Below are positions 53,581-64,000 of a DNA stretch of 64,000 nt, piece after piece. The translations under genes and the position numbers were made by a program. The notes under the pieces are model-generated. The model was not told the origin of the DNA. It ran no database searches and was given only the letters and a program-made list of their open reading frames with translations. The first letter of the stretch is position 1. The number at the start of each line of letters is the position of its first letter. This DNA comes from Platycnemis pennipes (taxonomy: Eukaryota; Arthropoda; Insecta; Odonata; Platycnemididae), in contig OW121853.1 in NCBI GenBank assembly GCA_933228895.1, forward strand, positions 123,152,133-123,216,132, given 5' to 3'.

Positions 53581-53704
53581 GACCCTTTAGTTGCTTGCTT
53601 GCATGTTAGTAGTGCATGCTTGGTGACCTTCACCCCCTGCCACACACCCTAGCGGTGGCTTGCAGGGTATCGTGTAGATGTAGATGTAGATGAACAATCG
53701 GTGG

Positions 53705-54598
53705 AAACTCCTTAACTCTTTCTCTTTTATTTTCCAAAAAAAAAAAAAATTCAGCAATTACCAAAACAGAATTTCCTTCAAAACACCAAGAAAGCCATAA
53801 TTTTCTGTTAAAAGAAACAAAACAACCAACTAAATAAAGGACAATCAAGAATAACAAAGCGTCGAACATTAAAGAAAACGTCACCACGTCATTAAACAAA
53901 ACATCATCAATTCAGGATATGGCACGACGTTAAACTATTAGGCTGCAGGTTACTGTTTACACCGAAACTTCACAGCGAATAAGAAGCTCATTTGTTTGCT
54001 GATATGCACGTAATGAATATATCCGCATAATTCTCTTATTCAATCGCGAGATAAGGATTGGAGAGCCAGACTCTGGAACGGACAGATTCGATACGTATTC
54101 TTTCCCATGAGGAGTATGAGATCATAGCAGAATCCAAAAATAATAAGGAAGTGTAATATTAGTAGTCTAGTTTGAAGTAGAGCTGTAAAACTTTGACGGA
54201 AGAAATCACAATACAATTTTCTACAAAATATTTGTTTGTTAACTTGCATTGTAAGTCATTATTTTGTGGAAAATGACATTGCCCTATTATCTGAAATGCC
54301 TCAATTCTATCACACCTCACATTGTAATTCCTTATTCTCTGGAAAAAGGATTTACATCTACCCGCGTCTGGAAACTAAACCCTAGCATATCTTACGTAAA
54401 AATGCCGTACACGGTATTTTTACCTTAGGTATGCAAATAACTGGCAGGTATGCCCTATAGGGTATTAAGAGAAAGCATAACCAAAACATTATATTCTCCC
54501 GTTGTTTTTAACCATTTATCTTCACTTTCTTTGCGCATTCCTAACTAAAACCAAATTTATTAGTACCTACGTGGTGGCATACCTATTAGTTATGTATA
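53705..54598. other. No recognisable feature
   Basis: Starts with an A13 run near 53736; otherwise nothing recognised. Confidence 0.4.
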
Positions 54599-54599
54599 T

Positions 54600-54677
54600 A
54601 CTTAGGATATGGTGGTTGTCTAACCCCCTGCCACACACCTGCAGAGTGGCCTGCAGAGCACTCTGAGGATCTATATC
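54600..54677 (+). mobile_element. CR1-like LINE 3' tail, decayed
   Basis: TCTAACCCCCTGCCACACACCTGCAGAGTGGCCTGCAGAG is a diverged shared terminal module. Confidence 0.65.
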
Positions 54678-54678
54678 C

Positions 54679-55148
54679 ATGCATCTACGCAATACCCTGC
54701 AAGCCACTGTGAGGGAGTGTGGCAGGGGGTGAAGATAATCAAACATGCACTATTGACATGCAACTACGCTAATACATGGAACATGCTACATAATAGGGTC
54801 ACATGCAGCTACATGGTTAGTATCTAAATAGTAATAAAGGGAATGGTTGTTAATACATGCATCATGCACCACAGACTATTCTACAATATTTCTCTAACCT
54901 ATCCCTTTGCAATGCAGCCTATTGTGTTCTCTAAATGTTCGAGGGAAAAATGATATTTTGAATCTATCGATACGACAATCTATCTCTCAAATCTTATTTA
55001 CCTATCTGGTGGAATCTACTAGTACTATACTATACTATATACTACTAGTACTAGTATCTAATAGTAGCATATTACGCTGGTGTTTTTAATATATATACAA
55101 CATTTTCAGTAAAGCTATTCGTTTTAAATTTCTGCGACATATTTAATG
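54679..55148 (-). mobile_element. CR1-like LINE 3' end, family A
   Basis: Minus-strand family A terminus with 3' UTR and tail at 54679. A small local expansion of ACTAGTACTATACTATACTA occurs at 55018-55065. Confidence 0.83.
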
Positions 55149-55493
55149 GTTCTAGTAAGGGGATGGTGATGTATATGACGAAATCGCGGAGGGGGTGGAA
55201 TCACGAAGAAGGTAAAAGGAGTGTTTCCGAGGGGGCTCGCTGGAGGGGAAATGGGGTCGGGATTGGCCAATGGCGACGCCTTCTCCACTTTGGGAGCGTT
55301 TTGCGTTTATTTCCTCCGGATTTCCCCAAGGGACGATTTCGCGTCCACCTTTCCCGGAATGTTTATAACTTACTGTCGGGAAACCACGTGCTAAGCTAGA
55401 CTGTCTAGCTAATCCGCGAGAAAACAGACGCGGGACTATAACGAGTGCTTGAAATTTTAGCTGATGCCGCACGAAAAGGTGATCTAACGTTTC
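55149..55493. other. No recognisable feature
   Basis: GC-mixed, no recognised domain on either strand. Confidence 0.4.
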
Positions 55494-55792
55494 AACGTTT
55501 TCGATCTTCGTGTTACTAATTTTATAGGACTGCTCTATCGAATTATTCCTCCTCCAAAAATTGATAGTTACTCACTTTTTAAGGTTAAGTTCTAACTGCC
55601 ATTTGTCGCACCACTCTTGAATTGCATCTAAATCCTTGCTAAGTGATTTCGTGTCCTCTTCGTTTGATATACCCCTGTACACCACCGCATCGTCTGCAAA
55701 AAGTCTAAGGTTACTACTAACTACGGTACCCAAATCGTTTATGAATAAAAGAAATAGAAGTGGACCTACTACGCTACCCTGTGGAATAGCTC
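55494..55792 (-). mobile_element. CR1-like LINE RT fragment, family A
   Basis: The minus strand: IPQGSVVGPLLFLLFINDL, RLFADDAVVYRGISNEEDT, WCDKWQLELNLKK, then a decayed NNSIEQSYKI..TKIENVE block. Both ends are internal to the element and no tail is present. Confidence 0.9.
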
Positions 55793-56442
55793 GACGTGGA
55801 TCGGTAGTATTCGGCATATGTCCAGTATCGACTTGAACTCGCATCGCAGTTGCTGTCTACACGTGCCAGTAGGGCTTTACTCATGACTGTCAGAGAAGTC
55901 AACTGTTACATATGAACGCACGTTAAAGCACACTTGATCCTGAGATCATCCATGCCTCAGCCGGGATACAAATCTGTGACCTTTGACTTTCTTCGAAACA
56001 TTCGTAGGGTTTAACGGAATCGGTGACCGTGGCTAGTACGATTGTTGGGCGCACATGCGATATCACGCGATTATAAACATCGTGCGATATATTCGTATAG
56101 TATTCGATATATCGAAACTTGTACCATATGCAACTATTATCATAGTGAGAAAGTCACATGCACATATTGCTCAACCGTTTGCGTGCGTTTACTCGTTGCA
56201 CTTAATTGCTATTATAATCCCAAAATACTTAGGCCCAAATCGCACATGTAAACAACATCCGCTATGCGAGTTCAGCTCGATACTTGGCATATGTGGGACA
56301 GTATCGATCCACATTCGAGCAATTAAAAAAGTAGAAGCCCGTCTACTTGTCAGCAGAGATATTTCCAGCTCAATCGCAACAATCGCCAACGGAAAGCGAG
56401 ATAGGTTTTTCATATACCGTGAATATTGGTAGAATCACAAGG
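55793..56442. other. No recognisable feature
   Basis: Several ATATCG/CGATAT motifs at 56055-56110; no recognised gene. Confidence 0.4.
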
Positions 56443-57092
56443 ATATCTACATATAGACGTACGAAATACCCTGCGAGCCACCACGAGGGTGAGTGGCGGG
56501 GGGTGAAATCACCAAACATGCATTAATTACATGCAACTAAGGGCTACAATGCTACTACTACATGAAAAAATGTTAATGTAAGCGTCACGTGCAACTGTAT
56601 GATAAGTGTGTACAAAGGTACAAAGTGATTACTGGTTAGAGACATTTCCACTAAATATATTTATCTGTATTTTCCTAGCAGGCATAGATTAGTAATATAA
56701 AAGCATGCTTCAAGACTACTCCAACAATGTTTACCTTCTTATCCCTTTGTTATGCTGCCTATTGTGTTCTCTTATGGTACGTGGAAAAATGATATTTATC
56801 GGTACGACAATCTATCTGTCTAATCTTGTTAACCTGATCAAAACCTAGCATAATACGCAGGGGTTCTTATTATAGTAGGTATATCTAATGTCATCTGTAA
56901 ACAAATCATCTTCTAATTTACTTAAAAGGTTTATCCTAAATTTAACCTGCCTTCTGATAGCAATTCCCAACATTTATTCCTATTAAACTCGTAGCACTAA
57001 TGGAATTATCATAATGACCATTAACAAACCTAGCTGGTCTCCTTTACACACTCTAATTCCTTTATCATACCTTCCTCGTACGGATCCCAATT
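56443..57092 (-). mobile_element. CR1-like LINE, family A-related, decayed
   Basis: Terminal module GAGGGTGAGTGGCGGGGGGTGAAATC (plus-strand view), 3' UTR, and C-terminal coding up to the WDPYEE region at 57085. Similar to the copy at 7013-7468. Confidence 0.8.
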
Positions 57093-57860
57093 AGTCATTC
57101 CTACTCGAAGGAAGGGTTCTATACTTTAAAGCATGGGCAGGCAAAATTAATGCCAAAGGAATTTGTTTCATGAAGAATTACGTGAATAATGATGTTACAA
57201 TCACTTGTGACATCAAACGCTATTTTCTTTGTTACTGCATCTAACTAACTAAGCTCCAAACTAGCGAATTTGAGTAGGATAGAGAAGTTGGTGCAGACAC
57301 AACGTAGAAGTAGCGATTGCGGCTGTCAGAACAGTCAACTGCTACGTGTAAACACACCTTCACCATAGAGACGAGAAGAATCGAAAAACGGCCAGCGGGA
57401 TTGGTTGCTAAGTGGAATCGGTGCCATCAACGTCGTATCCACGCCCCGCCAACACATCCGAACATTCGTTTTTGTTGGAATCTGGGCGAAAGTGGAACGT
57501 CTTATGCGGCCGCGCGTGTGTGTGAAGAGATAAGGAAGTTACAGCACCGATGGAGACTTCCTATTTATCGCTGCCGCGTGAGAATGTTCTCTGTGGAGAA
57601 GAGGTGAGGCCATCAATAAGATATGCAGTTCCGTGCTTGTAGTTCTGACCGCCTTTTCCGGGGGGAAACAGTCGAAGGGAGGGGAGCGCGGGGTGGCAGA
57701 CAGAAGGACGATTTTCGACTGCTCCCCCGGTCGGGTGGAGGAGAGAACTGAACACGTGGACTGAGGAAAGTTCCTCTACTCAGAGCGAAGGGCTCCTCTG
57801 CCTCGGAGCACGTGTGGCCAGGACCTGGCCACAAAGTGGACTACGAGAGAGCAAAAGTAC
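57093..57860. other. No recognisable feature
   Basis: A plus-strand open frame (57317-57607) has no recognised domain. GC-rich around 57640-57840. Confidence 0.35.
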
Positions 57861-58533
57861 TTTGCAATGAAAGCCGAATCAGCTACTTTTCCCTTGTTAG
57901 ACCTCATTTGGAATATGCTGCCAGTGTTTGGGATCCCTACGAAATAGGTTTAAATAATGAACTTGAACGTATACAGCGAAGATCGGCAAGATTTTTAAAG
58001 GGACGATACGATAATTATACTAGCGTAGCTAGTCTATAAAATGAATTAAAATGGGAATCATTGTTAGATCGCAGGTTGAAATTTAGACTTAACATCTGAA
58101 ATAAATTCCTAGACAATACTTTCAGTGATGATGTTAAAAATATTTTGCTAACCCCAACTTACTACGGCAGACTGGACCATAATCATAAAATTAGAGAAAT
58201 TTATTGCCGAACAGATAGATTCAAAATGTCCTTTTTCCCTCGTACAATTAGAAATACGAATAACGCTAAACATGGCCAATCGGAGAGTAGCAATGGACAG
58301 CATTGGTAGCTGCATGTTAGTATGAGTACTTAAAGCTAACCCTACTAACAGAATGTTTTTGCATAATCGCTTTGCAATTTCTATCTTTTTTAGATAGTGA
58401 AGTTCTGACTAGTATATTAATACCATACCTTTTTTATGCATGATATGTAGTGCATGTTTGGTGAGAAATCACCCCTTGCCACACATCTATATGGTGGCTT
58501 GCAGGGTATTATGTAGATGTAGGTAGATGTAGA
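57861..58533 (+). mobile_element. CR1-like LINE, family B, 5'-truncated
   Basis: SRISYFSLVRPHLEYAASVWDPYEIGL through the family B C-terminus with stops, 3' UTR and GTAGATGTAGGTAGATGTAGAT tail. Confidence 0.87.
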
Positions 58534-58640
58534 TCACCCCAGGCTGATCCGGGAGGCGATTGAGTTCGTGAAACGCGCAGAAAACTGCAACCAAGAGGAC
58601 GGATACATTCTCAGCCACCACCAGGAAGAGAGATCAAGTC
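58534..58640 (+). pseudogene. Penelope-like element, C-terminal fragment
   Basis: PRLIREAIEFVKRAENCNQEDGYILS matches the peptide that follows the GIY-YIG endonuclease domain in Penelope-like retroelements (compare IKIRENFNRDGGLQIS at 62170-62215). Only this end is present. Confidence 0.65.
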
Positions 58641-58913
58641 GGAAGGGCCTCTCTGCCAATCAGAGTCAACCTAGGGCCCCAAGGCCCCTAAATAACATTG
58701 ACGGTCGTGAATAAGTATGACCAAGAAGTGCCTACAAATACCAGCATCCTCCTCCAACGGCAAACTGATCCCCCAGTGTTTCCTTTCACGCTGGCACAGG
58801 GAGAGATGCCTCACAGCTCCCGAACCTTCTTACTCCTCAACCAGGATCTCGACATCTCCTAGCCAGAATCACCATCAGTCCTAAGTTGTTTACTTATCAT
58901 AGCCTAATCAAAT
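58641..58913. other. Short spacer
   Basis: Possibly Penelope-like 3' sequence; no motif seen. Confidence 0.3.
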
Positions 58914-59536
58914 AACTTTTCACTAGTTAGGGCCCACCTTGAATATGTAGTCAGTTAATGAGATCCGAATGAATTAGGTTTGATCAGAGAACTAGACAGT
59001 GCGCAGCGTAGATCAGCTAGGTTTGTTAAAAAGGTGTTACCATAGGTTTAGTAGTATATCAGAATTAATACAAGAATTAGGCTGGGAATCATTAACAGAT
59101 CTTAGGTTGAAGTACGGATTAAATTTATTACAGAAATTTAAAACGGATAGCTTTACGGAGTGTTGAGATAGGCTTATATTAAAAACACCAGCGTATTATG
59201 CTAGATTGGACCAAATAAATAAGATTAGATTGTAGTACTGATACATTCAAAATGTCATTTTTCCTCTGTACTGTAAGATAGCACAATAGGCAGCATATCA
59301 AAGGGATAGGTAGAGATTGGAAATATTGTAGAGTAGTCTGTAGTGCATGATGCATGAATTAACAACCAATCCCTTTATTACTATTTAGATATTTACCATC
59401 TAGCTGCATTTAACCCTATAATGTAACATGTTTCCATGTAGTAGCCTATTTGCACGTAGTGGATATTTGGTGATCTTCACCCCGTGCTACACACTCTCGC
59501 GATGGCTTACAGGGGGTCGTGTGATTGTAGATGTAC
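58914..59536 (+). mobile_element. CR1-like LINE, family A, decayed
   Basis: SLVRAHLEYVVS to the C-terminus with frameshifts, 3' UTR, CACCCCGTGCTACACACTC module and a weak tail. Confidence 0.83.
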
Positions 59537-59785
59537 ATGAATAACCTTTCGTTCCAAACCACTAATTTCCTTACTGAAATAACCCATCTCGTTGATACTA
59601 TTTTCCGTCGTGCATATAAGGAATCTTTAATCTTCTATCTCTGCATGGCATTTCTCGCCCTGAAACTAAATAACCTTATTTCCCCAATTCCATATCCAAA
59701 TAACAAGTACATCTAACCACGCCCAAATAGGACAAAGGGCTCGGAATGATACAATAGAAATTACTATCCGAAATCTGAAGCATCG
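59537..59785. other. Short spacer
   Basis: Nothing recognised. Confidence 0.35.
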
Positions 59786-60320
59786 CAATGGGCGTTTACT
59801 CGGAAGCGAAATCACAATTTTGTACACGAAATTGTTAGATAGAAACGAAAAAAGAAATGTAGTGAAAACATTAATCTTCTAACCACAACCATTCACTCAT
59901 AAATCAAATATTAAAATAAGCAAAAGGTGACGCCCACCGTAAAAGCTTCTGTGATAACATTGACGTCATTTTCCTCCCGTCCTTGACTGCTTTTAGGGGA
60001 AGGTAAGGGAGTGGAGGGGGGTTCTCGGAATGTCTGCTCGCACAGATGCTGTCGTAACTGCTCCTGTTGGCACAGTCAGCTGTGTCCCCTCTTTGCGATA
60101 AGGCGAAGTAGCTTCGCGGGCTCAGTTGTGATTGGACGAAGTCGATATACGTCAGAGGTTGCACCACACCCACTTTTCCGAAAGTGTTAAAACATCAGTT
60201 TTTCGCCGCTAATAACTCGAGAAATAATTGACGGATCAAAAAACGGAAAAATACGGGTCTTTTCATTTTACAAACTCTTATCATATTCGGCAATAAAAAA
60301 ATATGGTAAACGACCCCATT
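59786..60320 (-). mobile_element. 535-bp MITE-like element, copy 2
   Basis: Reverse-complement relative of 35190-35726 over its full length, with ends CAATGGGCGTTTACTC and GGTAAACGACCCCATT. No transposase. No clear target duplication. Confidence 0.85.
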
Positions 60321-60866
60321 CTGACATGAAGACGCCAGCAGGATGGCTGGATAAACTGTTGTCCAAAGACATACCAAAGCAGATGAACGCACACTAAGCT
60401 ATTTCCATCAATGAAAACCCCCGCTAAGACCTCAGATTCAATTTGAAGTTTACTACTCTGCGCAGTCGTTTGTTCACGGCGAGTCGACATCTCAATTGCA
60501 TTCGTGAATCGTTTTCATAGCTGAAACATATCGATCGATGAAAAACTGGGTGAAGCTCGTGCTTGCAAGAATATGTGCAAAGTTTACGTCTTCTACTTGA
60601 GCTCGTCTTAGGGCGTCTTCTTATAGGTACACGAGTTAACCCAACATCGAAGGACGAGTCGTTCATCTACACTCCATTTGAAAATCTACAAATTTATTTA
60701 TTGTATATGTGTCGATCACCTCCCCCGAATAACAACGTAAAACAACTACTCTAGCCATTTTGTTTGTTGTAACAATGATTTGCCGCTAGCAGAAACTATG
60801 ACAGTTACGAATATCTATGCAAGAGAAAGAGCAGCAGAGCAAAATCATTGTTGTCTTGTAATGTCT
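60321..60866. other. No recognisable feature
   Basis: Short open frames on the minus strand without a recognised domain. Confidence 0.35.
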
Positions 60867-61448
60867 TCATCTACATAATACCCTGCAAGCCACCTCAAAG
60901 GTGTGTGGCAGGGGGTGAATTCTCACCAAACATGAAGTACATATCATCCATTCAAAAGAATTAATATTAATATATTAGTCTAAATTGCACTATTTAAAAG
61001 AATAAAAATAGCAAACAAAGCATGCAAAAACGTGCTGTTAGTTGGGTTACCTTCAAGTCCTTATACCAACATGCAACTACCTATGCTATGGATTGATTCA
61101 CTAGCATTAGACATATTTACCGCTATTCATATCCCTAATTGAACGAGGAAAAAAGGACATTTTGAATCTGTCGGCAAACAGTTGAAAAAGTTCGGCAATC
61201 AATTTCTCTAATTTTGTAATCATGGTCCAGTCTACCACAGTAAGTTGGGGTTCGCAAAATATTTTTAACGTCATCACTGAAAATATTGTCTTGGAATTTA
61301 TTTAAGAGATTAAGTCTAAATTTCAACCTGCGATCTGACAATGATTCCTATTTTAACTAATTTTGATAGACTGGTTACGCTCATATAGTTATGGTAAGTT
61401 CCTCCTAATGAAGCATATTCCAAATGAGGTCTAACAATGGAAGAGTAG
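60867..61448 (-). mobile_element. CR1-like LINE, family B, with deletion
   Basis: Tail and 3' UTR from 60867, C-terminal coding with a small insertion near 61170-61190, then a deletion joining the SVTSL region to EYAS near 61395-61410. Confidence 0.85.
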
Positions 61449-61842
61449 CCACCACAAATCACTCATGGGACAGAAGAAATCGCAATGCAATAGGCACAAT
61501 ATGTTTAAGTCGTCAATTGAATGGATTTTGGAGCATGAATCAGAGTGAAAACCGGCAGGGAGTTGGGCTGGCATTGGCGAAAAGTGCTCTTACCAACGAG
61601 ACCGAACTTCTGGGTTGAATACTTTCATTTGCTAAGTCCCCCTTCTGAGACTGAGGCTGTTAGTTGCTTCCATTTGTTTAGGATTCATCACACGCATCCA
61701 CTAGCTCATGTCTGTATGGAAAATTTCTAGCAGGCTGCATTCTCATCCACGAGCCTCTTGGTTTAGAGCACTTTCCGTAGGTATATAATTGCAGATGAAA
61801 TTTTCTGTGTTTTTAAGGGTTACCTGAGACAACTGGCCAATT
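61449..61842. other. No recognisable feature
   Basis: Nothing recognised; may contain decayed Penelope-like sequence next to the following fragment. Confidence 0.35.
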
Positions 61843-62255
61843 TTGTCGTTGTTACGCGTACGAGACAGACACATCAAATTCATAGGTGAAGTGGAGGCTG
61901 AGGGATCCATATTTTTTTTACATTTAACGAACAAAAATGCGGGAATCTATGAAATTCCCTGCGGATCATGTGGGAAGAAATACATCGGGGAGACAGGACG
62001 CAGCGTCAAAACCCGGCTGGAAGAACACCGACGAGCCACTCGACTGGGACAGACACCGAAGTCGGCAGTGGCAGAACATGCAGCCCTGGGACATGAGATT
62101 GACTTCGAAAAAACAAAAGTCATCGCGAAGGTCAACAGATTCAAACCCAGGCTATACCGTTAAGCCATTGAAATAATAAAGATTAGAGAAAATTTTAATA
62201 GAGATGGTGGCCTCCAAATAAGTCACACATGGAGGCCCTCACTTCACAAATATTT
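61843..62255 (+). pseudogene. Penelope-like element: GIY-YIG endonuclease fragment
   Basis: The plus strand reads AGIYEIPCGSCGKKYIGETG (the GIY and YIG halves with the Cys pair typical of Penelope), RSVKTRLEEHRRA (conserved Arg), SAVAEHAALGHEIDF, a stop at 62161, then AIEIIKIRENFNRDGGLQIS and SHTWRPSLHKYF. The reverse transcriptase domain that normally precedes it is absent. Confidence 0.92.
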
Positions 62256-62463
62256 TTTAATGACATGGAAGTGTGGACGTGGAAGCACTCGAATTGTGGA
62301 GCTACCGAATAATGATGAAGATAAAATAGATCGACCGAGAGACAAATGAAGAAGTCTTAAGAAGAGTGGGAGAAAAGAGAAATCTGCTGAACACTTTGAA
62401 AAGAAGACGGGACAACTTGATAGGCCATATCTTAGGACACGATGGCCTGATGAAAGCAATCGT
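62256..62463 (+). pseudogene. RTE-like LINE C-terminal fragment, left part
   Basis: Decayed WTWKHSN and RRVGEKRNLLNTLKRRRDNL, IGHILGHDGLMKAIV. Interrupted by a family B LINE at AATCGT and continued at 63582. Confidence 0.85.
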
Positions 62464-63581
62464 TTGGGTTGTTTTGGACGGTGTAACCTCACCGGAAATA
62501 AAAGTCACTTCGGGTGTCCCACAAGGTAGTGTGATAGGTCCACTCCTGTTCCGTTTGTACATAAATGATATCAATAAGGTGGTAAAAAGTAAGCTTCGTC
62601 TATTTGCTGATGACGCAGTAGTGTACAGGGAAATTCTATTCCCAAACGATAAAGAATATTTAAATATTGACCTACAAGCAATTGAAACTTGGTGTGATAC
62701 ATGGCAGTTAGAATTAAACTTTAAAAAATGTCTTGTAATGAATTTTTGGAAAAAGAATAGCTCTCCTCCTAGCACTTACAAATTAAGTAATAATGAATTA
62801 ACAAACGTGGAATCCAATTAATATCTTGGAATAAGGCTGACACATGATCTTTCCCGGGGTAAACACATACGTGAAATAATGGGTCAAGCGAATCGTAAAC
62901 TGGGATTCGTCAAAAAATTACTGGGTAAAAGTGACGATCATGTACGAGAAATCAGCAACTTTTCCCTTGTAAGACCTCATTTGGAATATGCTGCCATTGT
63001 ATGGGATCCCTACGAAATCGGTCTAAATAATGAACTTGAACGTGTGCAGCTAAGATCGGCAAGATTTGTAAACGATAACCTTATTAGCGTAACCAGTCTA
63101 TTAAATGAATTAAATTGGGAATCATTGTCAGATCGCAGGTTGAAATTTAGACTTAATCTCTTAAATAAATTCCAAGACCATATTTTCAGTAATGATGTTA
63201 AAAATATTTTGCGAACCCCAACTTACTATGATAGACTGGACCATAATCAAAAAATTAGAGAAATTGATTGCTGAACTGACAGATTCAAAATGTTCTTTTT
63301 TCCTCGTACAATTAGGGATATGTATAACGGTAAATATATCCAATACGAGTGTAGTAATGGATAACATGCTGTATGTTGGTAAGAACACTTAAAGCTAAAC
63401 CAACTAACAGGATGTTTTTGCATGTTTGCTTTGGTATTTTTTTCTTTTTTTAAATAGTGAAGTTTATAACAGCATATAAATACTAATCCTTTTTATGCAC
63501 GTAATGTAGTGCATGTTTGGTGAGAATTCACCTCCTGACACACACATTTATGGTGGCTTGCAGGGTATTATGTAGATATAG
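62464..63581 (+). mobile_element. CR1-like LINE, family B, inserted in RTE-like LINE
   Basis: Starts VVLDGVTSPEIKVTSGVPQGSVIGPLLF, RLFADDAVVYREIL, then after a stop at 62819 continues to MGQANRKLGFVKKLLGKSDDHV and the family B C-terminus. 3' UTR and module (CACCTCCTGACACACAC, slightly decayed), tail GTAGATATAG. Flanked by AATCGT at 62458-62463 and 63582-63587. Confidence 0.93.
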
Positions 63582-63770
63582 AATCGTCGAGGGACAAGTG
63601 GAAGGGAGGAATGGCAAAGGATGGCCTTGTGCAAGATATATGGAACAAGCGACGAAGGATGTGACTGAGAAGAAATACGTAAATATGAAGAGGTTGGCCG
63701 ATAGAAGAACTCAGTGGAGAGCTGCGTCAAACCAATCCGGGGATTGATGACATATGATGATGATGACGTC
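63582..63770 (+). pseudogene. RTE-like LINE 3' end, right part
   Basis: IVEGQVEGRNGKGWPCARYMEQATKDVTEKKYVNMKRLADRRTQWRAASNQSGD, then GGGGATTGATGACATATGATGATGATGACG tail (given as two parts of one end). Completes the copy begun at 62256. Confidence 0.85.
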
Positions 63771-64000
63771 AAATGCATCGTTTACTTCAGGCTGTATGCA
63801 TGGGACTAGTACATATTTTGCTCAGTCTTGGGCCCTTTACTCTGAAGCACTCTGAAGTTTCGCCTGCGCGGTTTGAGGCTCCGTTTGAGGAGCGGTGGAT
63901 TTCCCGAAACGTCAGTGACGCACGAGCGAAAGTGGTCGAGCAGCCTACCACGCAGAAGCACTTCAAGAAAGAGAAGCATTGCGCTTATCGCTCCCTTGAA
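63771..64000. other. No recognisable feature
   Basis: Nothing recognised up to the window edge. Confidence 0.4.

Larger units (their letters stand above)
50515..53699 (+). mobile_element. CR1-like LINE family A, long copy 2, nearly intact
   Basis: About 3.2 kb from TAGCCCAGAG to TAGATGTAGATGTAGATG and a few added bases. Flanked by GGTGG (50510-50514 and 53700-53704) and sitting in a repeat whose uninterrupted copy is at 17240-18135. No ORF1 or gag-like protein is encoded. The youngest-looking and most complete LINE in the window. Confidence 0.94.

Overview
This is a repeat-saturated piece of an animal nuclear genome, most likely an arthropod and probably an insect. The evidence is an LTR retrotransposon primed by tRNA-Lys(CTT) as in insect Gypsy elements, mariner and hAT DNA transposons, Penelope-like fragments with GIY-YIG domains, an initiator plus DPE core-promoter arrangement, and a canonical eukaryotic tRNA-Asp. 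The species cannot be named from the sequence. There are no operons or ribosome binding sites, and most of the window is decayed mobile DNA.

Only two parts look like ordinary cellular genes. One is the first coding exon of an SLC6 (sodium- and chloride-dependent) transporter on the minus strand at 31608-31749. It ends in a GTGAGT splice donor, is preceded by a 5' leader containing a 104-bp tandem duplication and a short upstream ORF, and has a candidate Inr+DPE promoter near 32040. No later SLC6 exon was recognised, so its first intron probably runs left through much of the window. The other is a tRNA-Asp(GTC) gene at 45718-45789 (minus).

The dominant component is a group of non-LTR retrotransposons of CR1/L2 type (endonuclease + reverse transcriptase, Jockey-like superfamily), present in more than forty pieces. 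I separate three families. Family A has C-terminal wording such as RRAARFVKRCYDRLSSV; two long copies are at 46622-49511 and 50515-53699. Family B has RRSARFVKGRYDNLISV and is the most numerous. Family C is at 8069-9083 and 43809-44018. All three end in the same short 3' module: CACCCCCTGCCACACACC, a variable link, GGTGGCTTGCAGGGTAT, then TAGATG repeats. Most copies are 5'-truncated. Several have inserted into other repeats with visible 5-6 bp target duplications.

Other residents are: an internally deleted Gypsy-like LTR retrotransposon (1619-5890); a second, older RT lineage (22165-23450); RTE-like LINE 3' ends with ATG-type tails (34640-35890, 38928-39535, 62256-63770); a repeat family that ends in the RTE tail (20168-21540, 40998-41490); a hAT element with a perfect 8-bp target duplication (24777-25646); a mariner element (42372-43173); a PIF/Harbinger-like MITE with a TAA duplication (43418-43639) and a larger relative (12887-13621); two copies of a 535-bp terminal-inverted-repeat element (35190-35726, 59786-60320); and Penelope-like GIY-YIG fragments (58534-58640, 61843-62255).

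The layout is a stack of insertions within insertions. The clearest is 42238-44183, where one family A LINE copy is interrupted by a mariner, a MITE and a family C LINE tail. Between repeats are stretches of 0.3-2.2 kb in which I recognise nothing.
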